Notes under the pieces: generated by a model
Told to the model about the DNA's origin: nothing
Seen by the model: only the letters and a program-made list of their open reading frames with translations
Database searches by the model: none
Part shown: positions 1 to 8,630 of the stretch, one piece after another
Position numbering within the stretch: the stretch's first letter is position 1
How the letters are laid out: every line of letters begins with the position of its first letter
Translations under genes and position numbers: made by a program
Assembly: GCF_014651715.1 (NCBI RefSeq)
Contig: NZ_BMXK01000001.1
Span: forward strand, 62,001-126,000
From: Zhihengliuella salsuginis
Lineage (GTDB): Bacteria; Actinomycetota; Actinomycetes; Actinomycetales; Micrococcaceae
Reading direction: 5' to 3'
Length of the DNA stretch: 64,000 nucleotides

Positions 1-43
1 GTCCCGAGGTCATGCGCTCCAGAGTACCCGGCCCCGAAAACAG

Positions 44-87
44 TTGCGCAGGTCACATTCGCGCGTATGATGTTTACGTAAACATCA
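44..87 (+). promoter_or_regulatory. Promoter with LacI-type operator for the beta-galactoside ABC operon
   Basis: A perfect 20-bp palindrome, TGATGTTTACGTAAACATCA, lies at 68-87. Its core GTTTACGTAAAC has the central CG typical of LacI/GalR-family operators. It overlaps a possible -10 box TATGAT (66-71), which has a possible -35 box TTGCGC (44-49) 16 bases upstream, so a bound repressor would block transcription of the permease gene starting at 145. No LacI gene lies beside it inside the window; the regulator may be just upstream. The operator is seen directly; the promoter boxes are inferred. Confidence 0.65.
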
Positions 88-144
88 GTCGCATCCTTCG
101 AGGCACGCGAAACTCCCCGCTCCAGAAACCGGAGGACCCATGGC

Positions 145-1098
145 ATGAGCGTCACGTCATCGCAGATGCCCGCCGGGGCGGCAGCGCCCGCTACCCCGGA
201 TCCGGAACTCCCCGTCTCCCCACGTGCGGCTTCCACCAGAGGCCGATGGGCCGGCTGGTGGTTCCTGGGGCCCTTCATGCTGGTCTTCGTTCTGGTGTTC
301 ATCGCACCAGTTCTCTATTCGCTCTACCTGAGCCTCTTCCACACGCAGATGGTCGGCGGGACGCAGTTCGTCGGGTTCGACAACTACATCCGCGCGTTCA
401 GCGATGGCGCGTTCTGGGCCGGGCTGCTGCGGGTGAGCGTGTTCCTGGTGATCCAGGTCCCGATCATGCTCGCGATCTCGCTTCTCGTCGCTCTCGCCGT
501 CGACAGCGGCCGCCTCTACGGCCGGGACTTCTTCCGCATCTCGATCTTCATGCCCTACGCCGTCCCGGCCGTCGTCGCCAGCCTGATGTGGGGCTTCATG
601 TACGGGACGCGCTTCGGCCTGGTGGGGAACCTGAACGACTTCTTCGGCTGGAACCTGCCGGACCTGCTGACGCCGGACTTCATCCTGCTGTCCATCGGCA
701 ACATCGTCACCTGGGAGTTCGTCGGCTACAACATGCTGATCTTCTACTCCGCCCTGCGCGTCATCCCGTCCTCGCTCTACGAGGCGGCGGCGATCGACGG
801 CGCCGGCCAGTGGCGGGTCGTCGCCGCCATCAAGATCCCGGCGATCCGCGGCGCGCTGGTGGTCGCGACGATCTTCTCGATCATCGGGAGCTTCCAGCTC
901 TTCAACGAGCCGGCGATCCTCCAGTCCCTGGCGCCGAACGCGATCTCGTCGTCGTTCACGCCCAACCTGTACGCGTACTCGCTCTCCTTCGCGGGACAGC
1001 AGCAGAACTACTCGGCGACCGTGGCCATCATCATGGGCCTGGTCACCATGGTCATCGCCTACGTGGTGCAGCTGCGCGGCATGAAGCAGGAGGCCTAG
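145..1098 (+). CDS. Carbohydrate ABC transporter permease (MalF type)
   Basis: Inner-membrane subunit of a sugar ABC importer, 317 aa. After a proline/alanine-rich cytoplasmic N-terminus it has about six hydrophobic segments, and near residues 210-235 the EAA loop SSLYEAAAIDGAGQWR that contacts the shared ATPase. Start ATG at 145 follows a CCGGAGGA ribosome site. It is the first gene of an operon with a second permease, a solute-binding lipoprotein and a GH42 beta-galactosidase, so the cargo is probably a beta-galactoside or galacto-oligosaccharide. No ATPase gene is present; systems of this class often share an MsiK-type ATPase encoded elsewhere. The family is certain, the substrate inferred. 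Confidence 0.92.
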   Translation: MSVTSSQMPAGAAAPATPDPELPVSPRAASTRGRWAGWWFLGPFMLVFVLVFIAPVLYSLYLSLFHTQMVGGTQFVGFDNYIRAFSDGAFWAGLLRVSVFLVIQVPIMLAISLLVALAVDSGRLYGRDFFRISIFMPYAVPAVVASLMWGFMYGTRFGLVGNLNDFFGWNLPDLLTPDFILLSIGNIVTWEFVGYNMLIFYSALRVIPSSLYEAAAIDGAGQWRVVAAIKIPAIRGALVVATIFSIIGSFQLFNEPAILQSLAPNAISSSFTPNLYAYSLSFAGQQQNYSATVAIIMGLVTMVIAYVVQLRGMKQEA

Positions 1099-1100
1099 CC

Positions 1101-2003
1101 ATGGCGCCCCCCACGCTCCGCGTCCCCGCTCCACGTCGAAGCAGGCTCTCGACGCCGTCGAATCCTCGGCGCAGCCCGCTGCTGACCGTCCTGACCGGAA
1201 TCGTTCTGCTCTACTCACTGATCCCGCTTCTCTGGCTGCTGATCAACTCGACCAAGACCCAGGGCGATCTCTTCTCCACGTTCGGCCTGTGGTTCGGCAG
1301 GGAGTTCTCCCTGGTCGAGAACGTCTGGCGCACCCTGACCTACGACGACGGCATCTTCGTCCGCTGGCTCGGCAACACCCTGCTCTACGTCGTGGCCGGG
1401 GCCGGCGGCGCCACGTTGCTGGCCGTGCTCGGCGGATACGCGCTCGCCAAGTTCGACTTCCCGGGCAAGAAGGCGGTGTTCGCGGTCGTCATCGGCGCCG
1501 TCGCCGTTCCCGGCACCGCGCTGGCCGTCCCGACGTTCTGGATGTTCAGCGCCATGGAGCTGACCGACACCCCGTGGTCCGTCATCATCCCGTCGCTGAT
1601 CTCCCCGTTCGGTCTGTACCTGATGTGGACCTTCGCGAGCCAGGCGATCCCGACAGACCTGATGGAGGCCGCGCGCATCGACGGCGCCGGAGAGTTCCGG
1701 ACCTTCTTGCAGGTGTGCCTGCCGCTGCTGGCGCCGGGCACCGTCACGGTCATGCTCTTCACGATGGTCGCCACGTGGAACAACTACTTCCTGCCGCTGA
1801 TCATGCTGCGCGACCCCGACTGGTACCCGCTCACGCTGGGGCTGAACCAGTGGAACTCGCAGGCCGGCACCGCCGGCGGCGACGCGATCTTCGACCTGGT
1901 GCTGACCGGATCGCTGCTCACGATCGTCCCCCTCATCATCGCGTTCCTCTTCCTGCAGCGCTTCTGGCAGTCCGGCCTGGCGGCCGGCGGCGTCAAGGAA
2001 TAA
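1101..2003 (+). CDS. Carbohydrate ABC transporter permease (MalG type)
   Basis: Second membrane subunit of the same importer, 300 aa. The ATG at 1101 is two bases after the stop of the first permease; the open frame runs much further upstream, but that part reads through the first permease out of frame and is not coding. It has a basic N-terminus, about six membrane segments and the EAA loop TDLMEAARIDGAGEFR around residue 190. It pairs with the MalF-type subunit to form the channel. The tight spacing implies translational coupling. Confidence 0.92.
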   Translation: MAPPTLRVPAPRRSRLSTPSNPRRSPLLTVLTGIVLLYSLIPLLWLLINSTKTQGDLFSTFGLWFGREFSLVENVWRTLTYDDGIFVRWLGNTLLYVVAGAGGATLLAVLGGYALAKFDFPGKKAVFAVVIGAVAVPGTALAVPTFWMFSAMELTDTPWSVIIPSLISPFGLYLMWTFASQAIPTDLMEAARIDGAGEFRTFLQVCLPLLAPGTVTVMLFTMVATWNNYFLPLIMLRDPDWYPLTLGLNQWNSQAGTAGGDAIFDLVLTGSLLTIVPLIIAFLFLQRFWQSGLAAGGVKE

Positions 2004-2052
2004 CACGTCTTCATCCCCGCGAACCACACCCTGTCAACGAGGAGAGAACCCC

Positions 2053-3363
2053 ATGAGCACCAACCGCAGATTCCGCCGTCGTCTGGCCGCGGGCCTGTCC
2101 GTTGCCGCCGTCACGGCACTGGCCCTGAGCGCCTGTTCGTCAGGGGCGGACCCGGAGGCCGCCGCCGAGGAGGGCGGCGAACTGACCGTCTGGGCGTGGG
2201 ACCCGACCATCGAGGACGTCGCCGCGGCCTACGAAGAGGAGAACCCGGCGGTGAGCGTCGAGGTCGTCAACGTGGGCACGGGCAACGACCACTACACCGC
2301 TCTGCAGAACGCGGTCAGTGCCGGCAGCGGCGGACCCGACCTCGCCCAGGTCGAGTACCAGGCCACCACCCAGTTCACTCTGGCCGAGGCCCTCGTCGAC
2401 CTCACGGAATTCGGCGCAGACGAGCTCGACGGCACGTTCGCCCCCGGCCCGTGGGAAGGGGTCCGGTCGGGCGACGGCGTCTACGGCCTGCCGCTCGATT
2501 CCGGTCCCATGGCGCTGTTCTACAACCAGGCGGTGTTCGAGGAGCACGACATCGCGGTCCCGGAGACCTGGGAGGACTATGTGCAGGCCGGGCGCGACCT
2601 CCAGGCCGCCGATCCCGACGTGTACATCACCAACGACACGGGCGACGCCGGTCTGACGACGTCACTCATGTGGCAGGCCGGCGGCCACCCGTTCGACGTG
2701 GAGGAGACCACGGTCGGCGTCGACTTCACGGGCGAGGGCTCGCAGAAGTTCGTCGAGGCCTGGCAGCCGATGCTGGAGGAGGAGCTCATCGCCCCCATCA
2801 GCTCCTGGAGCGACGAGTGGTACCAGGGCCTCGGCGACGGCACGATCGCCTCGCTGGTCATCGGCGCGTGGATGCCCGGGAACCTCGAGGGCGGTGTCCC
2901 CGATGCCGCCGGCGACTGGCGTGTGGCCCCCATGCCGCAGTGGGGCGACTCCGGCTTCCAGACCGCTGAGCAGGGCGGCAGCGGCATGTCGGTCATGGCC
3001 GACAGCGAGCAGCAGGCCCTCGCCTACGACTTCCTGGAGTACGCCGCGGTGAACGGCGGCAAGGAGGTGCGCGTCGACGACGGCGTGTTCCCGGCCACCA
3101 CCGCGGACCTCGAGAGCCCGGAGTTCCTGGAGCGCGAATACGAGTACTTCGGCGGCCAGCAGATCAACCAGGTGCTGTCCGAATCGTCCGCGGCCGTCGT
3201 CGAGGGCTGGGACTACCTGCCGTACCAGGTCTACGCGAACACGATCTTCAACGATTCGGTCGGCCAGGCCTATGTCGGCGGCACCTCCCTCGCCGACGGG
3301 CTCGCCGAGTGGCAGGACGCGCTGCTCGCCTACGGCGAGGACCAGGGCTTCACCCTCGAGTAG
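2053..3363 (+). CDS. Sugar ABC transporter substrate-binding lipoprotein
   Basis: Family-1 extracellular solute-binding protein, 436 aa. The N-terminus has arginines, a hydrophobic stretch and the lipobox ALSAC (Cys about residue 27), so it should be lipid-anchored outside the membrane. The acidic mature part starts with GGELTVWAWDPTIEDVAAAY, a usual opening for this family. It captures the sugar and delivers it to the two permeases just upstream. A strong site, GAGGAGAG, precedes ATG 2053. The downstream GH42 enzyme points to beta-galactosides, but ligand specificity cannot be read from the sequence. Confidence 0.93.
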   Translation: MSTNRRFRRRLAAGLSVAAVTALALSACSSGADPEAAAEEGGELTVWAWDPTIEDVAAAYEEENPAVSVEVVNVGTGNDHYTALQNAVSAGSGGPDLAQVEYQATTQFTLAEALVDLTEFGADELDGTFAPGPWEGVRSGDGVYGLPLDSGPMALFYNQAVFEEHDIAVPETWEDYVQAGRDLQAADPDVYITNDTGDAGLTTSLMWQAGGHPFDVEETTVGVDFTGEGSQKFVEAWQPMLEEELIAPISSWSDEWYQGLGDGTIASLVIGAWMPGNLEGGVPDAAGDWRVAPMPQWGDSGFQTAEQGGSGMSVMADSEQQALAYDFLEYAAVNGGKEVRVDDGVFPATTADLESPEFLEREYEYFGGQQINQVLSESSAAVVEGWDYLPYQVYANTIFNDSVGQAYVGGTSLADGLAEWQDALLAYGEDQGFTLE

Positions 3364-3457
3364 TCCCGCCGCGCCGGCGAGGGATCCCGTCGCCGGCGCG
3401 GCATGTGCGCCCGCCCGGCGGCCCGCGCCCCACCTACGAACACCCCAGGAGACCACC

Positions 3458-5491
3458 ATGACCAGCCGCTGGCTGCGCCGCCCCGAAGGCACCCCCGAGA
3501 GACTGTCCTACGGGGCCGACTACAACCCCGAGCAGTGGCCGCGAGAGGTCTGGGACGAGGACGTGCGCCTCATGCGCGAGGCCGACGTCGACGTCGTGTC
3601 CCTGGCGATCTTCTCCTGGGCCCGCATCCAGCCCGCCGACGGGACCTGGGATTTCGAGTGGCTCGACGAGATCATGGACCTGCTCCACGCCAACGGCATC
3701 GGCGTCGACCTGGCCACCGCCACCGCCTCGCCGCCCCCGTGGCTGGCCGTGAAGCACCCGGAGATCCTGCCCGTGACCGCCGACGGCCGCACGCTCTGGC
3801 AGGGCGGGCGCCAGCACTGGCGCCCCACCTCGCCCGTCTTCCGCCGCTACGCGCTGGAACTCGTGGAGGCCCTCGCCCGCCGCTACCGGGACCACCCCGC
3901 GCTGGTGGCCTGGCACGTCAACAACGAGCTCGGCTGCCACAACGCCTACGACTACTCCGACGACGCCGCAGCCGCCTTCCGCAGGTGGCTGCGGGAGCGC
4001 TACGCCACGGTCGAGGCGCTCAACCACGCGTGGGGCACCGATTTCTGGTCGCAGCGCTACAGCGACTTCGAGCACGTGCTGCCCCCGCGGCTGGCGGCCT
4101 CCTACCCGAATCCCACCCAGCAGCTGGACTTCGCGCGCTTCAGTTCGGACGCGCTCAAAGACCACTTCGTCGCCGAGCGGGACCTGCTGCGCTCCGTGAC
4201 GCCGGACGTGCCCGTGACCACCAACTTCATGGTCGTGGGCGACACCAGCTTCGCGGACTACGCGGACTTCGGCCGGGAGGTGGACTTCGTCTCCAACGAC
4301 CACTACCGGCTGCCGGTGGACCACTCCCGCGACGAGCTCTCCTTCTCGGCGGCGTGGGTCTCCGGCGTCGCCTCCGGGGACCCGTGGTTCCTCATGGAGC
4401 ACTCCACCAGCGCGGTCAACTGGCAGCCCGTCAACCGGCCCAAGCGGCCGGGGGAGCTGGAGCGCGACTCCCTGGCGCACGTGGCCCACGGCGCGGACGC
4501 CGTCTGCTATTTCCAGTGGCGCCAGTCGGCGGCCGGGGCCGAGAAATACCACTCGGCCATGGTTCCCCACGCCGGGCCGGACAGCCGCCTGTTCCGCGAC
4601 GTCGTCGCCCTCGGGAAGCGCCTCGGCGAGCTGTCCGAGGTGGCCGGAAGCCGGCGCGCACCGGCGCGCGTGGCGATCCTCGTGGACTGGACCTCGTGGC
4701 GGGCCAGCGAACTCGATTCGCACCCCTCGGAGAATCTGCGCTACCGCGATGAGGCGTTCGACTGGTGGCTCGCGCTGGTCGACGCCGGCGTGCGCGCCGA
4801 CGTCGTGCACGCCGGACAGGATTTCAGCGGGTACGACGTCGTGATCGCCCCCGTGCTCTACAGCGTTCCGGACGCGCTCGCCGAGGAGCTCGCCGCCTAC
4901 GCGGCCGGCGGCGGGCACCTCGTCACCACCTACTTCTCGGGCATCGTCGACCAGGACGACCGCGTCCGGCTCGGCGGGTACCCGGGCGTGCTGCGCGAGC
5001 TGCTCGGCATCCGCGTGGAGGAGTTCCGCCCGCTGCACCCGCAGGAGACGGTCGACGTCGTCGGCCGCGCGGGTGCCGACGTCTCCGGTGCCGGCGACCT
5101 CTGGAGCGAGGTGGTCGACCTGGTCGACGACGCCACCGGGGTCGTCGCCGCCTTTGCCGGCGACGAAGAGCTCGACGGCCGCCCGGCGGTGACCCGTCGG
5201 GCGGCCGGCGCCGGCAGCGCGAGCTACGTTGCGACCAGACTGGACGCGCCGTCCCGGGCGGGCGTGCTGGCCGAACTGCTGGCACGCGCCGGCGTCGAGC
5301 CGGAGCTGCCCGAGCACCTGCGCGGCGCCGTCGAGGTCGTCGTCCGGCGCGGCGGCGACGCCGAGTACGCGTTCTACATCAACCGTACGGACGAGCCGCT
5401 GGACCTGACCGGAGTCGACGGCGATCCCGTCGGCGCGGGCCGCGGCTCCGTACTGGCAGCACGCGGGGTGGAGGTGCGCCGACGGGCCTAG
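3458..5491 (+). CDS. GH42 beta-galactosidase
   Basis: Cytoplasmic beta-galactosidase of glycoside hydrolase family 42, 677 aa, close to the family's usual length. It has the family opening SYGADYNPEQWP, the acid/base glutamate in NNELG (E157) and the nucleophile glutamate in FLMEHS (E314), followed by the trimerisation and C-terminal beta domains. It has no signal peptide, so it cleaves galactosides after import by the ABC system upstream. ATG 3458 has the site CCAGGAGA; longer upstream starts would run back into the binding-protein gene. Its TAG stop is completed by the first base of the inserted IS-bounded element. Confidence 0.93.
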   Translation: MTSRWLRRPEGTPERLSYGADYNPEQWPREVWDEDVRLMREADVDVVSLAIFSWARIQPADGTWDFEWLDEIMDLLHANGIGVDLATATASPPPWLAVKHPEILPVTADGRTLWQGGRQHWRPTSPVFRRYALELVEALARRYRDHPALVAWHVNNELGCHNAYDYSDDAAAAFRRWLRERYATVEALNHAWGTDFWSQRYSDFEHVLPPRLAASYPNPTQQLDFARFSSDALKDHFVAERDLLRSVTPDVPVTTNFMVVGDTSFADYADFGREVDFVSNDHYRLPVDHSRDELSFSAAWVSGVASGDPWFLMEHSTSAVNWQPVNRPKRPGELERDSLAHVAHGADAVCYFQWRQSAAGAEKYHSAMVPHAGPDSRLFRDVVALGKRLGELSEVAGSRRAPARVAILVDWTSWRASELDSHPSENLRYRDEAFDWWLALVDAGVRADVVHAGQDFSGYDVVIAPVLYSVPDALAEELAAYAAGGGHLVTTYFSGIVDQDDRVRLGGYPGVLRELLGIRVEEFRPLHPQETVDVVGRAGADVSGAGDLWSEVVDLVDDATGVVAAFAGDEELDGRPAVTRRAAGAGSASYVATRLDAPSRAGVLAELLARAGVEPELPEHLRGAVEVVVRRGGDAEYAFYINRTDEPLDLTGVDGDPVGAGRGSVLAARGVEVRRRA

Positions 5492-5537
5492 GGCGTGTCT
5501 GACAAAGGTGCGGTCGTTTGGCTGAGAGCCTGGGATC

Positions 5538-5615
5538 GTGTCGCGTTTTCAGATGCTTTCGGATGCTCAGTGGTCGTTGATTGAGTCGATGTTGCCGCGC
5601 CCAACGGGGCGGCCG
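5538..5615 (+). pseudogene. IS5-family transposase, N-terminal fragment
   Basis: From GTG 5538 the frame reads VSRFQMLSDAQWSLIESMLP and then RPTGRPG, the usual N-terminus of actinobacterial IS5-type transposases. Similarity stops near 5615; the frame then continues into unrelated sequence and ends at about 5702. The helix-turn-helix start of the transposase is kept, but the whole catalytic core is missing, so it cannot be active. Confidence 0.75.
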
Positions 5616-5709
5616 GGGCATCGGCTCGCGCTCGACGCTGATCGTCCGCTACGTGTCGCGCAGCCACGCCTCCGCATGATCACCTCACGTGATGTTGTTT
5701 GATGGGTCG

Positions 5710-6582
5710 ATGAGCATTCTCGACCCGACCCAGGACGTCGTCGTCTGCGGTCCCGCCTCCTGGAACCACCTGATCAGCCTGGGTCGCCTGCCCGAACCGG
5801 TTCCGCACATGCAGTTCGCCGAGCGTTCCTGGCACACCGTCGGCGGCACGTCCGCGGGCAAGGCGGCGCATCTCGCCGGGCTCGGCATTCCCACCATGCT
5901 CCACGCGCCCCTCGGCCGCGACAAAGACGGCGAGCGCATCGCCGCGCGCCTACACGCTGCCGGTGTCGATCTGCGAGCGGTGGCGAGCGACCGCACCGAG
6001 AAGCACGTGAGTCTCATGGCGCGGGACGGGCGGGTCTCGCTGTACGTCGCGACCCCGTCGGCCCCGTCGGCCGATGACGTATCCTCCGCCGTATCCTCCG
6101 CGCTCGCGGCTGACGTCGCCGTGCTGGACTTGTCGGAGCTGGGGCACGCCGTGCTCCGGGACCTCGAGCACTCCCCGCACTGCCCCAGCATTTGGACCGA
6201 CCTGCACGACTACGACGGCTCCGCAGCTTTCCACGAGCCCTTCCTGCGCGCCGCCGAGGTCGTCCTCATGAACGCAGATGCGACTGACGACGCCTGGGCG
6301 CTGCTCGCCTCCTGCGTCGCGCGCGGTCCGCGCCTCGCGGTCTGCACCCTCGGCGCGCAGGGCGCGATCGCCCTCGAGGCCGACGGAACGCGCCACGAGG
6401 TCGCGGCTGTGCCGGCCGAGGTCGTGGACACCAACGGCGCCGGAGACGCCTTCATGGCCGGTCTGCTGGCGGCCACCCTGCAGGGAGCGGACATCGACTC
6501 CGCGCTCTCCGCAGCGGCTGAGCAGGCGCGGGTTGCGATCGAGGGCGAGCACCTGCATCCCGCGCTACGGGCCGGGGGATGA
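5710..6582 (+). CDS. PfkB-family carbohydrate kinase
   Basis: Sugar or nucleoside kinase of the ribokinase/PfkB family, about 290 aa. The N-terminal sugar-binding motif appears as VGGTSAGKAAHLAGLG, and the C-terminal ATP/anion-hole motif as DTNGAGDAFMAGLL with catalytic Asp near residue 246. ATG 5710 gives a normal N-terminus; ATG 5692 or GTG 5689 are also possible, and no strong ribosome site separates them. It is the only intact recognisable gene inside the IS-bounded segment and probably a passenger. Which sugar it phosphorylates cannot be told. Confidence 0.8.
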   Translation: MSILDPTQDVVVCGPASWNHLISLGRLPEPVPHMQFAERSWHTVGGTSAGKAAHLAGLGIPTMLHAPLGRDKDGERIAARLHAAGVDLRAVASDRTEKHVSLMARDGRVSLYVATPSAPSADDVSSAVSSALAADVAVLDLSELGHAVLRDLEHSPHCPSIWTDLHDYDGSAAFHEPFLRAAEVVLMNADATDDAWALLASCVARGPRLAVCTLGAQGAIALEADGTRHEVAAVPAEVVDTNGAGDAFMAGLLAATLQGADIDSALSAAAEQARVAIEGEHLHPALRAGG

Positions 6583-6613
6583 TTTCTCCGCCACATCTGC
6601 AGGTCGCGGGAAT

Positions 6614-6814
6614 ATGACGACGGCGCGCGCCGCGGTCCTCGTGTTGGTCCTGCTCCTGTCCGTGGCGATCGCGTCGTGCTCCGCGGCCGCGCGGGCACTT
6701 GCGACCATGCCCATGGCCCTCCTCACAGCCGCGGTGATGCTTGCGGTTGCGCTCGACGAGCCGTTCCTCGTGCGCGACGCCGAGACACGCGCACAGAAGC
6801 GCAGCGCGCGATGA
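6614..6814 (+). CDS. Small membrane protein, unknown
   Basis: Possible 66-aa protein with two hydrophobic segments (about residues 5-25 and 28-48) and a charged tail RDAETRAQKRSAR. It follows the PfkB gene by 31 bases inside the IS-bounded element. No family is recognised and the ribosome site (GGTCGCGGG) is weak. The alanine-rich composition could arise by chance in high-GC DNA, so it may not be a gene. Confidence 0.35.
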   Translation: MTTARAAVLVLVLLLSVAIASCSAAARALATMPMALLTAAVMLAVALDEPFLVRDAETRAQKRSAR

Positions 6815-6866
6815 ACGTCTGGCGCGTACCGCTACTGGTCGTCACTCAGCAGACGACGGTGACCCG

Positions 6867-7006
6867 TCAATCAGCGTCGACGCGCGTCACGACGGAGCGC
6901 TCGCCCGTCGGCAGAACGCGCACGTCGGTCTGCGGCGCGAGCCGCGCGGCCGCGCGCCGGAAGTTCTCCGGATCGCGGTCCTTCTTCGTGAGGAGTCTGT
7001 CGCCCC
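6867..7006 (-). pseudogene. C-terminal gene fragment cut by the transposase junction
   Basis: Read on the minus strand, this piece codes for about 46 residues starting GDRLLTKKDRDPENF and ending at a TGA, with codon use like a real gene. It has no start of its own and stops matching coding sequence where the 3' transposase fragment begins (about 7007). It looks like the tail of a gene whose front was lost when the element formed. The ending vaguely resembles MBL-fold hydrolases, but I cannot identify it safely. Confidence 0.45.
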
Positions 7007-7213
7007 AGGCGCCGCGGCTCACGCGGCGGCAGACCCGTCGAACTCGACGCCGCCGACTACCGGAACCGGAACGTCATCGAGCGCGGCTACTGCCGCATCA
7101 AGCAATGGCGAGGCCTCGCCACCCGCTACGACAAACACGCCGTGATCTACCGCGCCGCCATCGTCCTCAACACCGTCATCGCCTGGACCAAAACATTGTC
7201 AGACACACCCTAG
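7007..7213 (+). pseudogene. IS5-family transposase, C-terminal fragment
   Basis: The frame reads RRRGSRGGRP, then DYRNRNVIERGYCRIKQWRG, then LATRYDKHAVIYRAAIVL, the well-conserved C-terminal part of IS5-type transposases including the catalytic E of the DDE triad (the E in NVIER). It ends at TAG 7211-7213, whose TA is the duplicated target. The first two acidic residues and the core lie in the missing part. Confidence 0.8.
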
Positions 7214-7659
7214 GCGCCGATGCGGCGGCCGCTCCACTCCGGGACGGCCGCCGGCAGCGCCTCGATCCGCTCCGCGATCGCGGCGGGGAAGGGCGCGGCC
7301 CCGCTCCCGTCCACGTGCAGTGCCATGATCTCCTCGGTGGCCACGAGCTCGCCTCCGACGTGCATCTCGTAGGCCAGGTGCAGCTTCTTCGCACCCGAGG
7401 CGACCACGCGGGGCGTCACCTGCAGCGTCGCTCCGCGCGGCACCTCGCGCAGGTACCGCACATGGGCCTCCACGGTGTAGAGGGAGCAGCCGGTCGCCGC
7501 GCGGTAGTCGGCGTCGAGCCCCAGGTCCACCATGATCCGGTCCGTGGTGAACCCGAAGACCAGGACGTAGTAGGCCTCCGACAGGTGGCCGTTGTAGTCG
7601 ATCCACTCCTCGGCGACCTCGGTCGTGTACGGCCTCAGCGCCGCATCCGCGGCGCTCAC
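7210..7659 (-). CDS. cdhB: Thioesterase, probable betainyl-CoA thioesterase
   Basis: Hotdog-fold acyl-CoA thioesterase, 149 aa. The 4HBT-type active-site region reads WIDYNGHLSEAYYVLVF near residues 18-34. It is last in a three-gene operon with the two other enzymes of aerobic carnitine breakdown, so the expected reaction is betainyl-CoA to glycine betaine plus CoA. GTG 7659 overlaps the preceding stop in GTGA, showing tight coupling. Its TAG stop uses the TA duplicated by the IS-ended element and the element's terminal base. Fold certain, substrate inferred from context. Confidence 0.8.
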   Translation of the reverse strand: MSAADAALRPYTTEVAEEWIDYNGHLSEAYYVLVFGFTTDRIMVDLGLDADYRAATGCSLYTVEAHVRYLREVPRGATLQVTPRVVASGAKKLHLAYEMHVGGELVATEEIMALHVDGSGAAPFPAAIAERIEALPAAVPEWSGRRIGA

Positions 7660-8630
7660 GGCTGCGGCACCGGGGTGGCCGCGCGGAGCCCCGCCGTGAG
7701 CCTGCGCAGCGCCACGATGCCTGCGTCGCGTTCGGCGACCAGGTCGGCGATCGTGTGCTTTCCGGTGGCCTCCTCGCACCCGGCGACGACGGCGTCGCGC
7801 AGCTCGCGGGTGAGCTCCGGCGCGGTCAGCCGGGTCCACGGCGACTTCAGCGACGGGCCGAAGTGGTCCAGCATGTGGCCCATGCCGCCGGGGCCGCCGG
7901 CGAGGTGGAACGTGAGCATCGGCCCCTGGAACGGCCAGCGCAGCCCCGGGCCGTCGGTGATGGAGCGGTCGATCTGCTCGACCGTCGCCTCGCCGTTCTC
8001 GACCATGTGCAGCGCCTCCCGCCACAGGGCCTCCTGCAGGCGGTTCGCGATGAAGCCGGGGACCTCGCGGTCCATGTGGATCACCGACTTGCCGATCCGC
8101 GTGTAGAAGTCGGCGGCCCAGGCCACCGCCGCGGCGGCCGTCCGGTCGCCGCCGACGACCTCGACCAGCGGGATCAGGTACGGCGGGTTGAAGGGGTGCC
8201 CGACGACGAAGCGCTCCGGGTGCCCGGCGACGTCCACCGCCATCTCCGTCATGCTGTACCCCGACGTCGAGGAGCCGATGACGACGCCGGGTGCGCACAC
8301 GGCGTCGAGGTCTGCGAAGAGCCGGCGCTTGAGGGCCAGATCCTCTGGGGCGGACTCCTGGACGAAGTCCACGCCGTCCACCGCCTCGGCCAGGTCCGTG
8401 TGCACGCTCCAGGCTTCCTTGTCGGCGCCGTCGAGCATGTCGAGCTCGGCCAGGGCCGGCCACGCGGCGTCGATCAGCTGCGCGAGGCGGACGCCGGCGT
8501 CTGCGGCCGGGTCCCACACCTTGACGCGGTAGCCGCGGGCGAGGAAGTAGCCGGCCCAGCCCCCGCCGATGGTGCCGGCGCCGATGCAGGCGACGGTGCG
8601 GACGTCGTCGATTGCGGGGTGCTGGTTCAC
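7656..8630 (-). CDS. cdhA: L-carnitine 3-dehydrogenase
   Basis: NAD-dependent dehydrogenase of the 3-hydroxyacyl-CoA dehydrogenase family, 324 aa, the length of known carnitine dehydrogenases. The Rossmann motif [13 protein letters not shown] is near residue 18, the catalytic His lies in [19 protein letters not shown], and the helical C-terminal domain starts near [16 protein letters not shown]. It would oxidise L-carnitine to 3-dehydrocarnitine, the substrate of the enzyme encoded just upstream. GTG 8630 overlaps that gene's stop in GTGA. The neighbours (cleavage enzyme and thioesterase) make the carnitine assignment much stronger than sequence alone. Confidence 0.88.
   Translation of the reverse strand: MNQHPAIDDVRTVACIGAGTIGGGWAGYFLARGYRVKVWDPAADAGVRLAQLIDAAWPALAELDMLDGADKEAWSVHTDLAEAVDGVDFVQESAPEDLALKRRLFADLDAVCAPGVVIGSSTSGYSMTEMAVDVAGHPERFVVGHPFNPPYLIPLVEVVGGDRTAAAAVAWAADFYTRIGKSVIHMDREVPGFIANRLQEALWREALHMVENGEATVEQIDRSITDGPGLRWPFQGPMLTFHLAGGPGGMGHMLDHFGPSLKSPWTRLTAPELTRELRDAVVAGCEEATGKHTIADLVAERDAGIVALRRLTAGLRAATPVPQP

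Larger units (their letters stand above)
5491..7210. mobile_element. IS5-family-ended element with passenger genes
   Basis: The left end GGGCGTGTCTGACAA (5491-5505) and right end TTGTCAGACACACCC (7196-7210) are inverted repeats matching at 14 of 15 positions. A TA dinucleotide flanks both sides (5489-5490 and 7211-7212), the target duplication expected of an IS427-like branch of the IS5 family. Just inside each end lie the first and last parts of one type of IS5 transposase. The middle, about 5616-7006, is unrelated DNA with a PfkB-family kinase, a small membrane ORF and a gene fragment. It may be a decayed composite transposon or a mobile insertion cassette that needs a transposase supplied elsewhere. 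Confidence 0.75.

Noticed and set aside
12-1100. Long upstream extension of the MalG-type permease frame
   Set aside because: It overlaps the first permease in another frame and encodes arginine-rich, non-conserved sequence; the real start is ATG 1101.
157-1218. Large minus-strand open frame opposite the first permease
   Set aside because: Its composition (runs of R, D, E, H and V) is the usual mirror image of a high-GC gene, with no family match.
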